Numbered from the stretch's first letter, positions 19,248 to 29,480 are shown. The stretch is DNA of 64,000 nucleotides from Actinomycetota bacterium (GCA_023489275.1 JAMDDD010000005.1:1-64000); one strand, 5' to 3'. The notes: generated by a model from the sequence alone, not told the origin. Numbers and translations: made by a program.

Positions 19248-20161
19248 AACCGGATCTCCCTGCCGGTCAGTTTCAGGAAGACATCTTCCAGGGATGCCGG
19301 CCTGATGATGTGATCGGCTTGAGGCCATGCGGCCAGCATCTGGTCAAAATCACTGGGGGAGCCGCCGTATATGTAGAGGTTCTGGCCGCTCTCCTGGTGA
19401 CTGACCTCGGGAAAGCGCCCCAGGATCTCCCCGGCGAGGGCCCGGTCAGCTCTGAGCTCGAGCACGAACGGCGGCACGTGCTTCCGGATTAGCTCCTCGG
19501 GGCTGCCTTCGTCGACCCGCCGGGACTGGTCCATGATCACGATCTCGTCGCACAGCTTCTGCGCTTCGTCCATGTAATGGGTCGTGATTAGCAGCGTTAT
19601 GCCACGCTCCTTGAGTTCGAGCAACCGGTCCCAGATGAGGTGGCGCACCTGCGGATCGAGGCCGGTTGTGGGCTCATCCAGAATGATCAGCTCCGGGTCG
19701 TTGATGAGCGCCCGCGCCAGAATCAGGCGCCGCTTCATGCCGCCGGAGAGCGACGGGACCGGAGTGCCGGCCCTGTCACCGAGATGCATGAAATCAAGCA
19801 GATCCCGGCCGCGGCGCCGGGCCGCCTCGCGGGGCATACCGAAATAACGGGCATAGACCATCAGATTCTGCCAGGTGGTCAGATCGGGGTCGAGATTGTT
19901 TTCCTGCGGCACGACTCCCAGCCGCGCCTTGATCTGACGGGGCGATTCAATCACATCCATACTGAAGACCTTCAAGGAGCCGGACGTGGGCCGGACGATG
20001 CAGTAGATCATCTTCATCGTCGTCGTCTTGCCGGCGCCGTTGGGACCGACAAATCCGTAGCAGCGTCCCCGGGCGACTTCAAAGTCGAGCGACTCGACGG
20101 CGACGACTTCGCCGTAACGCTTATGCAGCGATCGGGCTTGAACGACCATGGCTTGGTTCAA
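19244..20161 (-). CDS. ABC transporter ATP-binding protein
   Basis: GPNGAGKTTTMKM, LSGGMKRRLILARALI, ILDEPTTGLDP. Confidence 0.94.
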   Translation of the reverse strand: MNQAMVVQARSLHKRYGEVVAVESLDFEVARGRCYGFVGPNGAGKTTTMKMIYCIVRPTSGSLKVFSMDVIESPRQIKARLGVVPQENNLDPDLTTWQNLMVYARYFGMPREAARRRGRDLLDFMHLGDRAGTPVPSLSGGMKRRLILARALINDPELIILDEPTTGLDPQVRHLIWDRLLELKERGITLLITTHYMDEAQKLCDEIVIMDQSRRVDEGSPEELIRKHVPPFVLELRADRALAGEILGRFPEVSHQESGQNLYIYGGSPSDFDQMLAAWPQADHIIRPASLEDVFLKLTGREIRL

Positions 20162-20362
20162 AGTTTAAAGTTCCAGGTTTTCAGGTTCCGGGGATTGGTT
20201 TGATTAAATTTTTAAATTCCATCACTGAACATGACCCTCCGGTTATTCCCGCAGAGGAACGAGGTTGAATCAAATCAGTCAGACAAGATTCTAAATGACT
20301 GCCTGATCATTTAGGGAAATTTTCATAAAATACAAGTATCTTGTAATAAATATCTGTAATCT

Positions 20363-22813
20363 GTGAGCATCATGAGCGATCCGGGAACAAACAAGATTCT
20401 TTTACCGATCGAGGGTATGTCCTGCGCCTCTTGCGTCGAACGGAACGCCCGGGCGCTGAGGCTGCTTCCGGGCGTGGCCAGGGCGGACGTCAACTTCGCC
20501 ACCGAGAAGGCGACAGTCGAGTTCGATCCGGCTATCATCTCTCCGGCCGAACTGGTCGCGGCCGTTCAGAAAGCTGGCTACAAGGTGATCACCGAGAAGG
20601 TGACGCTCGCCGTCGGCGGCATGTCCTGCGCGTCCTGCGTCGATCGGGTGGAAAAGGCGCTGGCAAAGGCTCCCGGCGTTATTTCCGCTTCCGTGAATTT
20701 TGCTACTGAAAAAGCCACCGTTGAGTTCATCGCCGGCGCGGCCACGGTGGCCGGCCTCGCCACCGTGGTGGAAAAAGCGGGCTACAAGGTGCGCGGAACC
20801 GAGGTGGCGGGCGCCGCCGGAACCGGCGAGGCGGAAGACATCGAAGCCCGGTCGAGGCGGCGTGAGTACCGGCGCCTAAAATTGAAAGTGGCTGCCGGCG
20901 CGGTTATTTCGGTTCCGGTGTTTCTCGGGAGCATGTTCAGCCTGGGGCCGCTTAGCAATATGTACGTTTTGTGGGCGCTGGCCACCCCGGTGCAGTTCTG
21001 GGTGGGGCGGCAGTTCTTTTCCGGCGCCGTGGCGGCGGCCCGCCACCGGTCGGCAAACATGAATACGCTGGTGGCGGTCGGGTCCCTGTCTGCCTATCTG
21101 TACAGCGTTTCCGGCGTTCTCTTCCATTCTTTCTACCAGCAGCGGGGGCTGGCGCTGCCGATGTACTTCGATACCGCCGCCATCATCATCACCCTGATCC
21201 TTTTTGGTCGCATGCTTGAGGCCCGGGCCAAGGGTCAGACCTCAGAGGCGATCAAGAAGCTGATCGGCCTGAAGCCGAAAACGGCACGGGTGGTCCGGGA
21301 CGGGACTGAAACAGACGTGCCCGTCGAGGAAGTTTTGGTTGACGATCTGGTTGTGGTCCGCCCGGGAGAAAAGGTGCCGGTAGACGGCGTTGTCGTTCAG
21401 GGCGAGTCAAGCGTTGATGAATCGATGATCAGTGGTGAAAGCATGCCGGTGGCAAAATCCCCGGGGGACGAAGTGATCGGCGCCACCGTCAACAGGCTTG
21501 GCAGCTTCCGCTTTCGCGCCAGCCGGGTGGGCAAAGAGACAGCGTTGGCACAAATCATCCAGTTGGTTCAAGACGCTCAGGGCTCGAAGCCCCCGATTGC
21601 CCGCCTCGCCGATGTGATCGCCGGTTATTTCGTGCCGGGCGTTTTTGCCGCCGCCGGGATCACGTTTGTTATCTGGATTATCTTTGGCCCGGAGCCGGCG
21701 TTTACCCGGGCGCTGCTCAGTTTTGTGGCCGTGCTTGTTATCGCCTGCCCCTGCGCTCTGGGGCTGGCGACGCCGACGGCGATCATGGTTGGCACCGGCA
21801 AGGGAGCGGAGGCAGGCGTGCTGATCCGGGGTGGGGATTCGCTGGAGACGGCTCATAAGCTGGATACGATCGTGCTGGACAAAACGGGCACGATTACTCG
21901 CGGCGAGCCGGCTGTGACTGACATCTTTGCCGACGGGTGGGATGAAAACCGGATTCTGGAGCTGGCCGCCGCCGCCGAGCGCGGCTCGGAACATCCGCTG
22001 GGAGAAGCCATTGTTGCCGGCGCTTTAAGCCGGGGGATCGCCGCCGGTGAGGCGGAGCGATTTCAGGCGGTGGCGGGACAGGGCATCGAGGCCACCGTCG
22101 CCGGGCGCCGCGTGCTCATCGGCAATCAGGCACTGCTTGAGGGGCGGGGCATCGAACTCGACGGGCTTCAGGAACGCGCCCAGATGCTCGCCGGCGAGGG
22201 GAAAACGCCGATGCTGATGGCCGTTGACGAACGGCCGGCGGCGGTTTTCGGCCTGGCGGATACGATCAAGGATGGTTCCCGCGAGGCGGTGGCTGCCCTT
22301 AAGCGCCTGGGGCTGGAAGTGGTAATGCTGACCGGCGACAACCGGCGGACGGCGGACGCCATCGGCATGGAAGCCGGGGTTGACCGGGTGCTGGCAGAGG
22401 TGCAGCCGGCCGGCAAGGCGCGCGAGGTGGAGCGGCTCCAGGCGGCAGGAAGGAAAGTGGCAATGGTCGGGGACGGGATCAACGACGCGCCGGCGCTGGC
22501 CCAGGCGGATATTGGCATCGCAATCGGCACCGGGACGGATGTGGCCATGGAGGCGGCTGACGTTACCCTGATCTCGGGGGACCTCAAAGGGGTGGTGACG
22601 TCAATTTCACTAAGCCGCCGGACCATCCAGATCATCCGGCAGAATCTGTTCTGGGCGTTCTTTTACAACACGGCCCTGATTCCCATAGCGGCGGGGATCC
22701 TGTATCCTTTTTTTGGCGTAATGCTGAATCCGATTTTCGCTGCCGCCGCCATGGGCATGTCGTCGGTGACCGTGGTGAGCAACTCGTTGCGGCTCAGGCG
22801 GTTTAACCCCTAA
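20363..22813 (+). CDS. copA: Copper-translocating P-type ATPase with two N-terminal HMA domains
   Basis: Two GMSCASC motifs, [47 protein letters not shown]. Confidence 0.94.
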   Translation: MSIMSDPGTNKILLPIEGMSCASCVERNARALRLLPGVARADVNFATEKATVEFDPAIISPAELVAAVQKAGYKVITEKVTLAVGGMSCASCVDRVEKALAKAPGVISASVNFATEKATVEFIAGAATVAGLATVVEKAGYKVRGTEVAGAAGTGEAEDIEARSRRREYRRLKLKVAAGAVISVPVFLGSMFSLGPLSNMYVLWALATPVQFWVGRQFFSGAVAAARHRSANMNTLVAVGSLSAYLYSVSGVLFHSFYQQRGLALPMYFDTAAIIITLILFGRMLEARAKGQTSEAIKKLIGLKPKTARVVRDGTETDVPVEEVLVDDLVVVRPGEKVPVDGVVVQGESSVDESMISGESMPVAKSPGDEVIGATVNRLGSFRFRASRVGKETALAQIIQLVQDAQGSKPPIARLADVIAGYFVPGVFAAAGITFVIWIIFGPEPAFTRALLSFVAVLVIACPCALGLATPTAIMVGTGKGAEAGVLIRGGDSLETAHKLDTIVLDKTGTITRGEPAVTDIFADGWDENRILELAAAAERGSEHPLGEAIVAGALSRGIAAGEAERFQAVAGQGIEATVAGRRVLIGNQALLEGRGIELDGLQERAQMLAGEGKTPMLMAVDERPAAVFGLADTIKDGSREAVAALKRLGLEVVMLTGDNRRTADAIGMEAGVDRVLAEVQPAGKAREVERLQAAGRKVAMVGDGINDAPALAQADIGIAIGTGTDVAMEAADVTLISGDLKGVVTSISLSRRTIQIIRQNLFWAFFYNTALIPIAAGILYPFFGVMLNPIFAAAAMGMSSVTVVSNSLRLRRFNP

Positions 22814-22824
22814 CCGCCAATTTT

Positions 22825-22930
22825 CGCGTTTCTGGTTTCTGGTTTCGAGTTTCGAGATAGAATAAGGGGTGTATCATGATGATTTTGAATAAGCGGCAAC
22901 CAGAAACCGGCAACCAGAAACTGGAAACTT
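22825..22930. repeat. Degenerate GTTTCTGG / CCAGAAAC repeats in inverted orientation
   Basis: gcgtttctggtttctggtttcgagtttcgag followed ~40 nt later by cggcaaccagaaaccggcaaccagaaactggaaac. Confidence 0.8.
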
Positions 22931-22934
22931 TATT

Positions 22935-23744
22935 TTGACTCAGGTCCGTGACCATTACACAATCGCGCAGATTTCTGATATTCACTGCGGCGACCTCCGG
23001 TTTGACACTTCCCTGATCGAGGAGGCGCAGGCGGAAATCAATGACGCCAGCCCCGACCTCATGGTTGTCGCCGGAGACCTGACCGCCAATGGCTACCGGG
23101 AGCAGTTTGAGGAAGCCAAACGCTATATCGATCTCATCCGCTGCCCGGAAAAAATAGTGGTGGCCGGCAATCACGACACGCGCAACGTCGGCTATCTTCA
23201 TTTTGAGGAGATGTTTGGCGCGCGTTTCGTCCAGCGGGAGCTGGACTTTCTTATTTCCGTCGCCGGGAAGAAAGAGGAAGTCCAGGAACGCGTCAGGATC
23301 CTGGCGCTGGATTCAAACAAGCCGGATATGAACGACGGCGAGATCGGCCGCCAGAACTATCCCCGCATCGAATCGGCCTTCGCCGACAGGAAGCATTACA
23401 AGATTTTCATCCTGCACCATCACCTGGTCAGCATTCCCGGCACCGGCCGGGAGCGAAACGTCGTCTGGGATTCGGGGGACGTGCTGGAAGAGCTGATGAA
23501 TGCCCGCGTCGACCTGGTCCTGCACGGTCACCGGCATGTCCCGTTCAACTGGCCGGTAGGGAATATGCTGATCGTCAGCAGCGGCACGGGGTGCACCTGG
23601 CGGACGCGCGGCTATAACCAGCCGTCTTATAACCTGATTGAGATCTACCCCGAGGTGATCAGAGTCACCACCAAAGTGCCGGGGGGAGAGACGCTCTCAC
23701 GCCATCGCTTCCACCGCCAGCCGCGCCCGCCTCTGCCGGCTTAG
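22935..23744 (+). CDS. Metallophosphoesterase
   Basis: IAQISDIHCGD, VVAGDLTANG, VVAGNHDTRN, LHGHRHVP. Confidence 0.93.
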   Translation: MTQVRDHYTIAQISDIHCGDLRFDTSLIEEAQAEINDASPDLMVVAGDLTANGYREQFEEAKRYIDLIRCPEKIVVAGNHDTRNVGYLHFEEMFGARFVQRELDFLISVAGKKEEVQERVRILALDSNKPDMNDGEIGRQNYPRIESAFADRKHYKIFILHHHLVSIPGTGRERNVVWDSGDVLEELMNARVDLVLHGHRHVPFNWPVGNMLIVSSGTGCTWRTRGYNQPSYNLIEIYPEVIRVTTKVPGGETLSRHRFHRQPRPPLPA

Positions 23745-23923
23745 GCACTTCCTGATTCCTCTTCTTCCTGCACGCCCTGTTCGATCTCGTCTTTCTTGCC
23801 GCGGCGATTTTTCTTGCCGTATTTGGTCGTATCATGAAAACCGGCGCCCGAGCGCGGGCGGCCGGCAAATGGATTGCGCCTGACTTGCTTTTTATCTTTG
23901 TCTTTTTTGCTTTTTTCTGCCAT
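23741..23923 (-). CDS. Small highly basic hypothetical protein
   Basis: MAEKSKKDKDKKQVRRNPFAGRPRSGAGFHDTTKYGKKNRRGKKDEIEQGVQEEEESGSA; occupies the gap between two genes, 4-nt overlap with 22935..23744. Confidence 0.4.
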   Translation of the reverse strand: MAEKSKKDKDKKQVRRNPFAGRPRSGAGFHDTTKYGKKNRRGKKDEIEQGVQEEEESGSA

Positions 23924-23945
23924 GGTATCTGCAAATTGCCGCATA

Positions 23946-24425
23946 TTACTTCGGCGCCGCCGCCAGATTCCGGCTGTCCGGATCGGGATCTTTACGAAGC
24001 AATATTGTCACCGGGCCGTCACCCACAAGTTCCACCTGCATCCGCGCGCCAAACACGCCGGTCCTGACCTCGAGGCCTTCGCTTTTTAGCGCGGCGGCGA
24101 CATCCAGATAAAGCTTTTCAGCCACGGACGGCGCCGCGGCGCCGGTGAAGCTGGGCCGGTTTCCCCGGCGCGTGTCCGCCAGCAGGGTAAACTGGCTGAC
24201 CAGCAACACCGAGCCGCCGGCCTCCTTGACGGAAAGATTCATCCGCCCGCTGCCGTCGTCGAAGATACGCAGGCGCGAGATCCTGGCGGCGATATAATGG
24301 GCTTCGGCGCTGCCGTCTTTGCTGGCAACTCCGAGCAGCACAAGCAGCCCGGGACCAATCGAAGCCACCTGATCGCCGTCCACCTGGATGCTTGCCCTCT
24401 TAACCCTTTGCAAAACGGCTTGCAT
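23946..24425 (-). CDS. dtd: D-aminoacyl-tRNA deacylase
   Basis: MQAVLQRVKRASIQVDG, GSVLLVSQFTLLADTRRGNRPSFTGAA, GDGPVTILL. Confidence 0.95.
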   Translation of the reverse strand: MQAVLQRVKRASIQVDGDQVASIGPGLLVLLGVASKDGSAEAHYIAARISRLRIFDDGSGRMNLSVKEAGGSVLLVSQFTLLADTRRGNRPSFTGAAAPSVAEKLYLDVAAALKSEGLEVRTGVFGARMQVELVGDGPVTILLRKDPDPDSRNLAAAPK

Positions 24426-24488
24426 GGCCCAAGTCTATTTCTATTGAAAAATAGTTGAAAGCCTGCGCGCAATGAAACAGAATCACGC

Positions 24489-24905
24489 ATGATCATGAAC
24501 CGGCAGATCGGCGAGATCGACAGCCCCAGAATCGGGCTGCTATTCTGGATTTCCCAGGGCACCTCGAAGCAATCGATGACGGCGGGGGCCGGTCATATCG
24601 ATGGGACCCCCTTGCCGGGCGCCGGAGGCAGTTTTGCCATCGCCGGCGACCGGGTGCTTTACGGCGCTCCGTTTCTGAAGCTTGACCAGGTGCGCGCCGG
24701 CGACAAAGTCATCCTGCGGATGCCGTATGCCGGCCTGACCTACCAGGTGAGCGGCGTTACGAAAGTGCCGCCCGATGACGTCAGCGTGCTTGATCTCCGC
24801 GGTGATGACTCGATCACCTTAAGCACCTGCGACCCGGTCTGGCGGGTCGACCAGAGAATAATCGTCTCAGGAAGGTTGATTAACCTTGAGGTGAAACCGT
24901 GGTAG
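24489..24905 (+). CDS. Sortase-like protein without N-terminal TM; canonical catalytic His position is Asp
   Basis: FAIAGDRVLYGAPFLKLDQVRAGDKVIL and SITLSTCDPVWRVDQRIIVSGRL match sortase motifs (AGHR, TLSTC, R), with AGHR read as AGDR. Confidence 0.75.
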   Translation: MIMNRQIGEIDSPRIGLLFWISQGTSKQSMTAGAGHIDGTPLPGAGGSFAIAGDRVLYGAPFLKLDQVRAGDKVILRMPYAGLTYQVSGVTKVPPDDVSVLDLRGDDSITLSTCDPVWRVDQRIIVSGRLINLEVKPW

Positions 24906-26329
24906 GTTATGCCGGCAGTCCGAAAGGATCGCCATCGCTGCGCCGCGCCGGGCTTTACCTCCTTTTTGGGGCCCTGCTCCTGGGAACGCTGCTCCGCGGC
25001 GGCTACTTTCCCGTTCCCAAATGGACTTTTGCGCTGCTGCTTCTGCTTGCCGGCGCTGTGGAAGTGGCGGTGGTGGCTGCTTTCAAGGAGCTGAGCCTGC
25101 CGCGGACGCCGTTATTCTGGCTGCTCGCGGCCTTTTCGGCGTTTGCCGCCATCAGTGGCGCCTGGAGCGCGGCGCCGGGCGAAACGCTGCGGGAATCGGT
25201 ACTGCTTTTCGGGCTGCTCGCGGCCGGATATACCGTCTTGAGCCAGCTCCGCTGCCGCCGGACCGAGACGGTTGACCTCATCGCCGCGGGAGTAGTTTAT
25301 ACCACCGCTTTCGCATCAGCATGGGGAATCGTCTCCTTCATCATCAGAATGCAGCCTTACAGCGGTTACGTGGACGGTTTTCTCCGGGCCGGCTCGACTT
25401 TCGAGTACTCAAATGCCCTCAGCTGCTTCGGGCTGATGGGGCTGCCGGTCACGTTTGCCATGCTTAAGCGCTCCTCGCCGCGGGACCGGCCGCTTTTCGG
25501 GCTGGCGCTGGGCCTGGAGACGGCGGCGGTGTTGCTGAGCTACGCCAGATTTGGTTACGTGATTCTGTTCTTCCTGAGCCTGTATTTCATCGTCAGCGCG
25601 GCAAAGCTGCGCGCGGCCGTTTTTGTGTCTCTGGCTGCGGGCATTGCGGCCGCGGTGGCCGCCGCGGCTGCGGAAGAAAGTTCGCTGCCCACATTCGGCT
25701 TTTTTGCCGTGATTGCTATTTTCGGCTGCGCCTCGGTGCTTCAGCCGCTGCTGGCGGCGCGGGCGGAACGGGCCGCCCGCCGGCGGGCGCGTCTGGCGGA
25801 AGGGGCAGCGGCAGTGGCCGTATTGATCGGCGCGCCGCTACTAATTCTCAAGACCGGCCGGCTTCGACAGATCGTCACTTCCCGGTTCGGTCAGGGTATG
25901 GAGCCTAGCCATCTTGTGCCGCACCGGCTGGACACTTACCGTGGCGTCCTCGACGCTTTTCGGATTCATCCCCTGGCTGGTTTTGGCCTGGGCTCCTTTG
26001 CCGGCGTTTACCAGCGTTACGCCATTGCCTCCTACACAAAGTTTGCCCATAACCTGGTGTTGCAGACCGCGGTTGACACAGGGATCATCGGCGCCGCGCT
26101 GATGAGCGCCTGGCTCGCCCTGGCGGTGGCGCTCTCGATCTGGCGGCTGGCGGCGGCGCGCGCCGAGCCGCTGGCGCGGGCGTTCGCGATCTCAACCCTG
26201 GTCTTTATTGCCTACAACATGTTTGACTGGGAATGGTACGTGCCGGCTCTGGCCGGCTGGTTTGTGGTCGGGTTGATGGTGGTAGCGACCCCGGACCGGC
26301 CGGAGAAGGACCTTGGCAGAGCGTCCTAG
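24899..26329 (+). CDS. O-antigen ligase/polymerase (WzyC-like) membrane protein
   Basis: Multi-TM, with HPLAGFGLGSFAGVYQRY...AHNLVLQTAVDTGIIG motif. Confidence 0.85.
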   Translation: MVGYAGSPKGSPSLRRAGLYLLFGALLLGTLLRGGYFPVPKWTFALLLLLAGAVEVAVVAAFKELSLPRTPLFWLLAAFSAFAAISGAWSAAPGETLRESVLLFGLLAAGYTVLSQLRCRRTETVDLIAAGVVYTTAFASAWGIVSFIIRMQPYSGYVDGFLRAGSTFEYSNALSCFGLMGLPVTFAMLKRSSPRDRPLFGLALGLETAAVLLSYARFGYVILFFLSLYFIVSAAKLRAAVFVSLAAGIAAAVAAAAAEESSLPTFGFFAVIAIFGCASVLQPLLAARAERAARRRARLAEGAAAVAVLIGAPLLILKTGRLRQIVTSRFGQGMEPSHLVPHRLDTYRGVLDAFRIHPLAGFGLGSFAGVYQRYAIASYTKFAHNLVLQTAVDTGIIGAALMSAWLALAVALSIWRLAAARAEPLARAFAISTLVFIAYNMFDWEWYVPALAGWFVVGLMVVATPDRPEKDLGRAS

Positions 26330-27204
26330 TGGGTAAGCACGTCGGCGGCCAGAAAGGCGAAGTAGACGATGCCGATAAACCCGTTCATCGTCATGAACGT
26401 TCCCACGCGTGACAGGTTGTTTTTCGTCACCAGCGCGTTTTCAAAGGCAAGAAGGACGGCGGCCACGGCAACGCCGGTAAAGTACAGGAGACCGCGTCCC
26501 TGGGCCCATCCGGCGGCGGCGATCAGCGCCACGGCGAGCACGTGAAAGACGCGCATCACGATCAGCGCCGGCCCCGCTCCCAGCGAAACAGGCAGGGAGT
26601 GAATACCCTCCGCCCGGTCGAAATCAAGATCAAGGCAGGCGTAAGCGATGTCGAAGCCGCCGATCCAGAAGGTGATCGCACCCATGAGCAGGAATGGTTG
26701 CCACGTTAACCCACCTGTGACAGCAACCCAGGCGCCTGCCGGCGCCAGCCCGTCGGTCGCCCCCAGAAAGACATGGCACAGGGACGTGAACCGCTTCGTG
26801 TAGGGATAGATGACAAACGCGGCGATCACGATCGGGGACAGGTACCAGGTCAGGGGTGGCAGTTGCGACAGCGCCGCGCCCAGCACCGCCAGCGACAGCA
26901 GGGTGAAACCGGCCGCGGCCCTCAGCGACAGCTTCCCGGCCGCCAGCTCCCGCCCGGCCGTGCGCGGGTTGCGGGCGTCGATGCGGCGGTCAATGATCCG
27001 GTTGAGCGACATTGCCAGGCTGCGCGCCGCCACCATCGCCACCGTAATCCACAGAATCTTCAGCGCCGGCGGGATGCTGTTCCGGGCCAGAAGGGCACCC
27101 GCGTAAGCAAACGGCAGCGCAAAGACGCTGTGCTCCACCTTGACGAATTTTGCCAGCATCGCTGGAAGCCTGAACATCGATGCCGTTTCCGCCTTTGAGG
27201 ACAC
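26326..27204 (-). CDS. UbiA-family prenyltransferase (menaquinone pathway type)
   Basis: RSLAMSLNRIIDRRIDARNPRTAGRELAAG (NxxxDxxxD) and DLDFDRAEGIHSLP. Confidence 0.92.
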   Translation of the reverse strand: MSSKAETASMFRLPAMLAKFVKVEHSVFALPFAYAGALLARNSIPPALKILWITVAMVAARSLAMSLNRIIDRRIDARNPRTAGRELAAGKLSLRAAAGFTLLSLAVLGAALSQLPPLTWYLSPIVIAAFVIYPYTKRFTSLCHVFLGATDGLAPAGAWVAVTGGLTWQPFLLMGAITFWIGGFDIAYACLDLDFDRAEGIHSLPVSLGAGPALIVMRVFHVLAVALIAAAGWAQGRGLLYFTGVAVAAVLLAFENALVTKNNLSRVGTFMTMNGFIGIVYFAFLAADVLTH

Positions 27205-27265
27205 CTTGTCAGAGCCTATCCCAGTAGGTAATCAGTAGCGAGGCAGAGCGAGAGGGCTATGGCTC

Positions 27266-28699
27266 TCATAACTCGATGCCGTACTCGGACCAGCGCCGGT
27301 CGACAAGCTCCTTGATCTCGGGACTCATGGCGATGTCATCGGGCCAGGGGCGCGTGTGCCCTTCTTCCGGCCACTTCTTGGTGGCGTCGACGCCCATCTT
27401 GGCGCCGTAGTTCGGAGTGGGACTGGCGTGGTCCAGCACGTCCAGCGGCCCCTCGCTGATGAGGATGTCCCGGCCGGGATCGACATTGTTAAAAACGCGC
27501 CAGGCCACTTCGCTCTCGTCATGGACATCAACATGCTCATCGACAATGACGACAAATTTTGTCAGCGACAGCATCCCCAGGCCCCAGACCGCGTTCATGA
27601 CCTTGCGCCCCTGCATCGGATAGCTCTTTTTGATTGATATGATTGCACAATTGTGAAAGACGCCTTCCAGTGGCAGGTTCATGTCGGCCATCTCCGGCAG
27701 CGTCATCTTCAGCAGCGGCAGGAACAGCCGCTCGGTGGCCTTGCCCAGGAAGCAGTCCTCCATCGGCGGCCGCCCGACGATAGTGGTGGCGTAAACCGGA
27801 TCGCGCCGGTGGGTGATGCAGGTCAGATGAAACACGGGGTAGTCGCCGGCCAGCGAATAATAGCCGGTGTGGTCCCCAAACGGCCCCTCGCAGCGGAGTT
27901 CGTCTTTTTCAACGTATCCTTCCAGCACGATCTCGGCGGTGGCCGGAACTTCCATGCCCACGGTTTTACACCGCACCATCTCTACCGGGCTCCCTTTGAG
28001 GAATCCGGCCAGCATCATCTCGTCGATTCCTTTCGGCAGCGGGGCGGTGGCGGCGTAAGTTGTCGCCGGATCGGTACCGATGGCGACGGCCACTTCGATC
28101 CGTCCGGCGGCCATCCGGAAGTTTTCGGCGCCGTCTTTGTGCACATGCCAGTGCATGCCCGTGGTCGAGCGGTCGAATTTTTGCAGCCGGTACATGCCGG
28201 CGTTGCGGCGGCCTTGCGGATCCTTGGTGAAGACCAGCGGCAAGGTGATGAACGGTCCGCCGTCGCCCGGCCAGGTTTTCAGGATGGGCAGCGCGTCAAG
28301 ATCCGGCTGATCCATCACGACTTCCTGACATGGACCGGAGCCAACTATCCTGGGGGCCGATCCGGCCAGATCTTTCAGCTTTCCCAGCGCTTTCACCTTG
28401 GCCACCAGTCCCTGCGGCGGCTGCAGCTCCAGAACCCGTCCCAGCCGGGCCGCAACCTGATCCAGGTTCTCTCCCCCGAGCGCCATGCTCATCCGTTTCA
28501 TGCTGCCAAACTGGTTGATCAGGATCGGCATCGTCGAGCCACTGGGGTTGCGGAACAGGAGGGCGGGGCCCCCCGCCTTGCTGACCCGGTCGGTGATCTC
28601 AGAAACCTCCAGCTCCGGATCGACCGGGGCCGTCACCTCGATCAGCTCACCTTCCCGCTTAAGAAGGTTGATAAATTGCCTTAGATCGTTTATTGCCAT
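27266..28699 (-). CDS. UbiD-family decarboxylase
   Basis: MAINDLRQFINLLKREGELIEV, EGPFGDHTGYYS, VGRPPMED. Confidence 0.93.
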   Translation of the reverse strand: MAINDLRQFINLLKREGELIEVTAPVDPELEVSEITDRVSKAGGPALLFRNPSGSTMPILINQFGSMKRMSMALGGENLDQVAARLGRVLELQPPQGLVAKVKALGKLKDLAGSAPRIVGSGPCQEVVMDQPDLDALPILKTWPGDGGPFITLPLVFTKDPQGRRNAGMYRLQKFDRSTTGMHWHVHKDGAENFRMAAGRIEVAVAIGTDPATTYAATAPLPKGIDEMMLAGFLKGSPVEMVRCKTVGMEVPATAEIVLEGYVEKDELRCEGPFGDHTGYYSLAGDYPVFHLTCITHRRDPVYATTIVGRPPMEDCFLGKATERLFLPLLKMTLPEMADMNLPLEGVFHNCAIISIKKSYPMQGRKVMNAVWGLGMLSLTKFVVIVDEHVDVHDESEVAWRVFNNVDPGRDILISEGPLDVLDHASPTPNYGAKMGVDATKKWPEEGHTRPWPDDIAMSPEIKELVDRRWSEYGIEL

Positions 28700-28715
28700 T
28701 GTTCCGACAAATTTG

Positions 28716-29384
28716 TCAAATTACCGCCAGGGTCGAGATCCAGTCCTCAACGCTAATGGCCGGAAAGTCCGCCGCCAGCCGGGCTACGATCGCGCTGCGC
28801 CGGGAGCTGGCGGCGCCATAATCGTTGGCCAGCAGGCTCGCGCGGTATGGGCCCAGCTCTTCCTGGCAGCGCCCGTTCTCTCCCGAGACGGCACGGCCGG
28901 CCAGGCAGAGCGTCGTAAATACCCAGGCGGACATTGCCCAGGAGTCTTCCGGGCCGGCGCCATCGTCCGCAGGCCTCCGCGGCTTCAGGGCGGGGTCCGA
29001 TGGCGCCGCCTCCGCGCCCACATGAGCACAGAGGCTGATCAGATCCGCGAGACAGGCCACGCCGAACAAATCTCCCAGCGCCGCAATATAGGTGAGCCCT
29101 TTCGCGTACATATAATCGCCGGCCAGCAGACTGAAATCAGAAGCGTCCGCCTCGATCAGCCGGCCCTGGTGATGATAGTGCAGCAGGTAACCCTCAAAGA
29201 TGTACTCGAGCGCAAACAGGTAATTTTCGTTGGCGGAGCTCCCGCCGCAGGCGCTGGCAAACAGGTCCGAGACTCCCTCGCCGGCCGGCGGCGGCGTCAA
29301 CCGGTTGACAAACAGCGGGCTTTCCGCCGCTATCTGGCGGGACATTTCGGCCAAAGTTATCTCGGCGATGGTTTTCATCATCAA
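28716..29384 (-). CDS. Degenerate isoprenyl-diphosphate-synthase-like protein
   Basis: SDFSLLAGDYMYAKGLTYIAALGDLFGVACLADLISLCAHV resembles the LLAGDYLYA region of trans-prenyltransferases but no DDxxD motif seen. Confidence 0.45.
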   Translation of the reverse strand: MMMKTIAEITLAEMSRQIAAESPLFVNRLTPPPAGEGVSDLFASACGGSSANENYLFALEYIFEGYLLHYHHQGRLIEADASDFSLLAGDYMYAKGLTYIAALGDLFGVACLADLISLCAHVGAEAAPSDPALKPRRPADDGAGPEDSWAMSAWVFTTLCLAGRAVSGENGRCQEELGPYRASLLANDYGAASSRRSAIVARLAADFPAISVEDWISTLAVI

Positions 29385-29412
29385 AGGAAAAGTGATCCAA
29401 TCCGTACGCTTT

Positions 29413-29480
29413 TGTCATCCTGAGCGGTGAAGAATCCGGTTTATATGCCCGAGATCCTTCCGCTTCGCGCCAGGATGACA
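29413..29480. repeat. Extragenic inverted repeat tgtcatcctg...caggatgaca
   Basis: Perfect 10-bp terminal inverted repeats around ~48 nt between genes. Confidence 0.75.

Noticed and set aside
27653-28684. 343-aa plus-strand ORF opposite UbiD
   Set aside because: Antisense of a conserved decarboxylase; shadow ORF.
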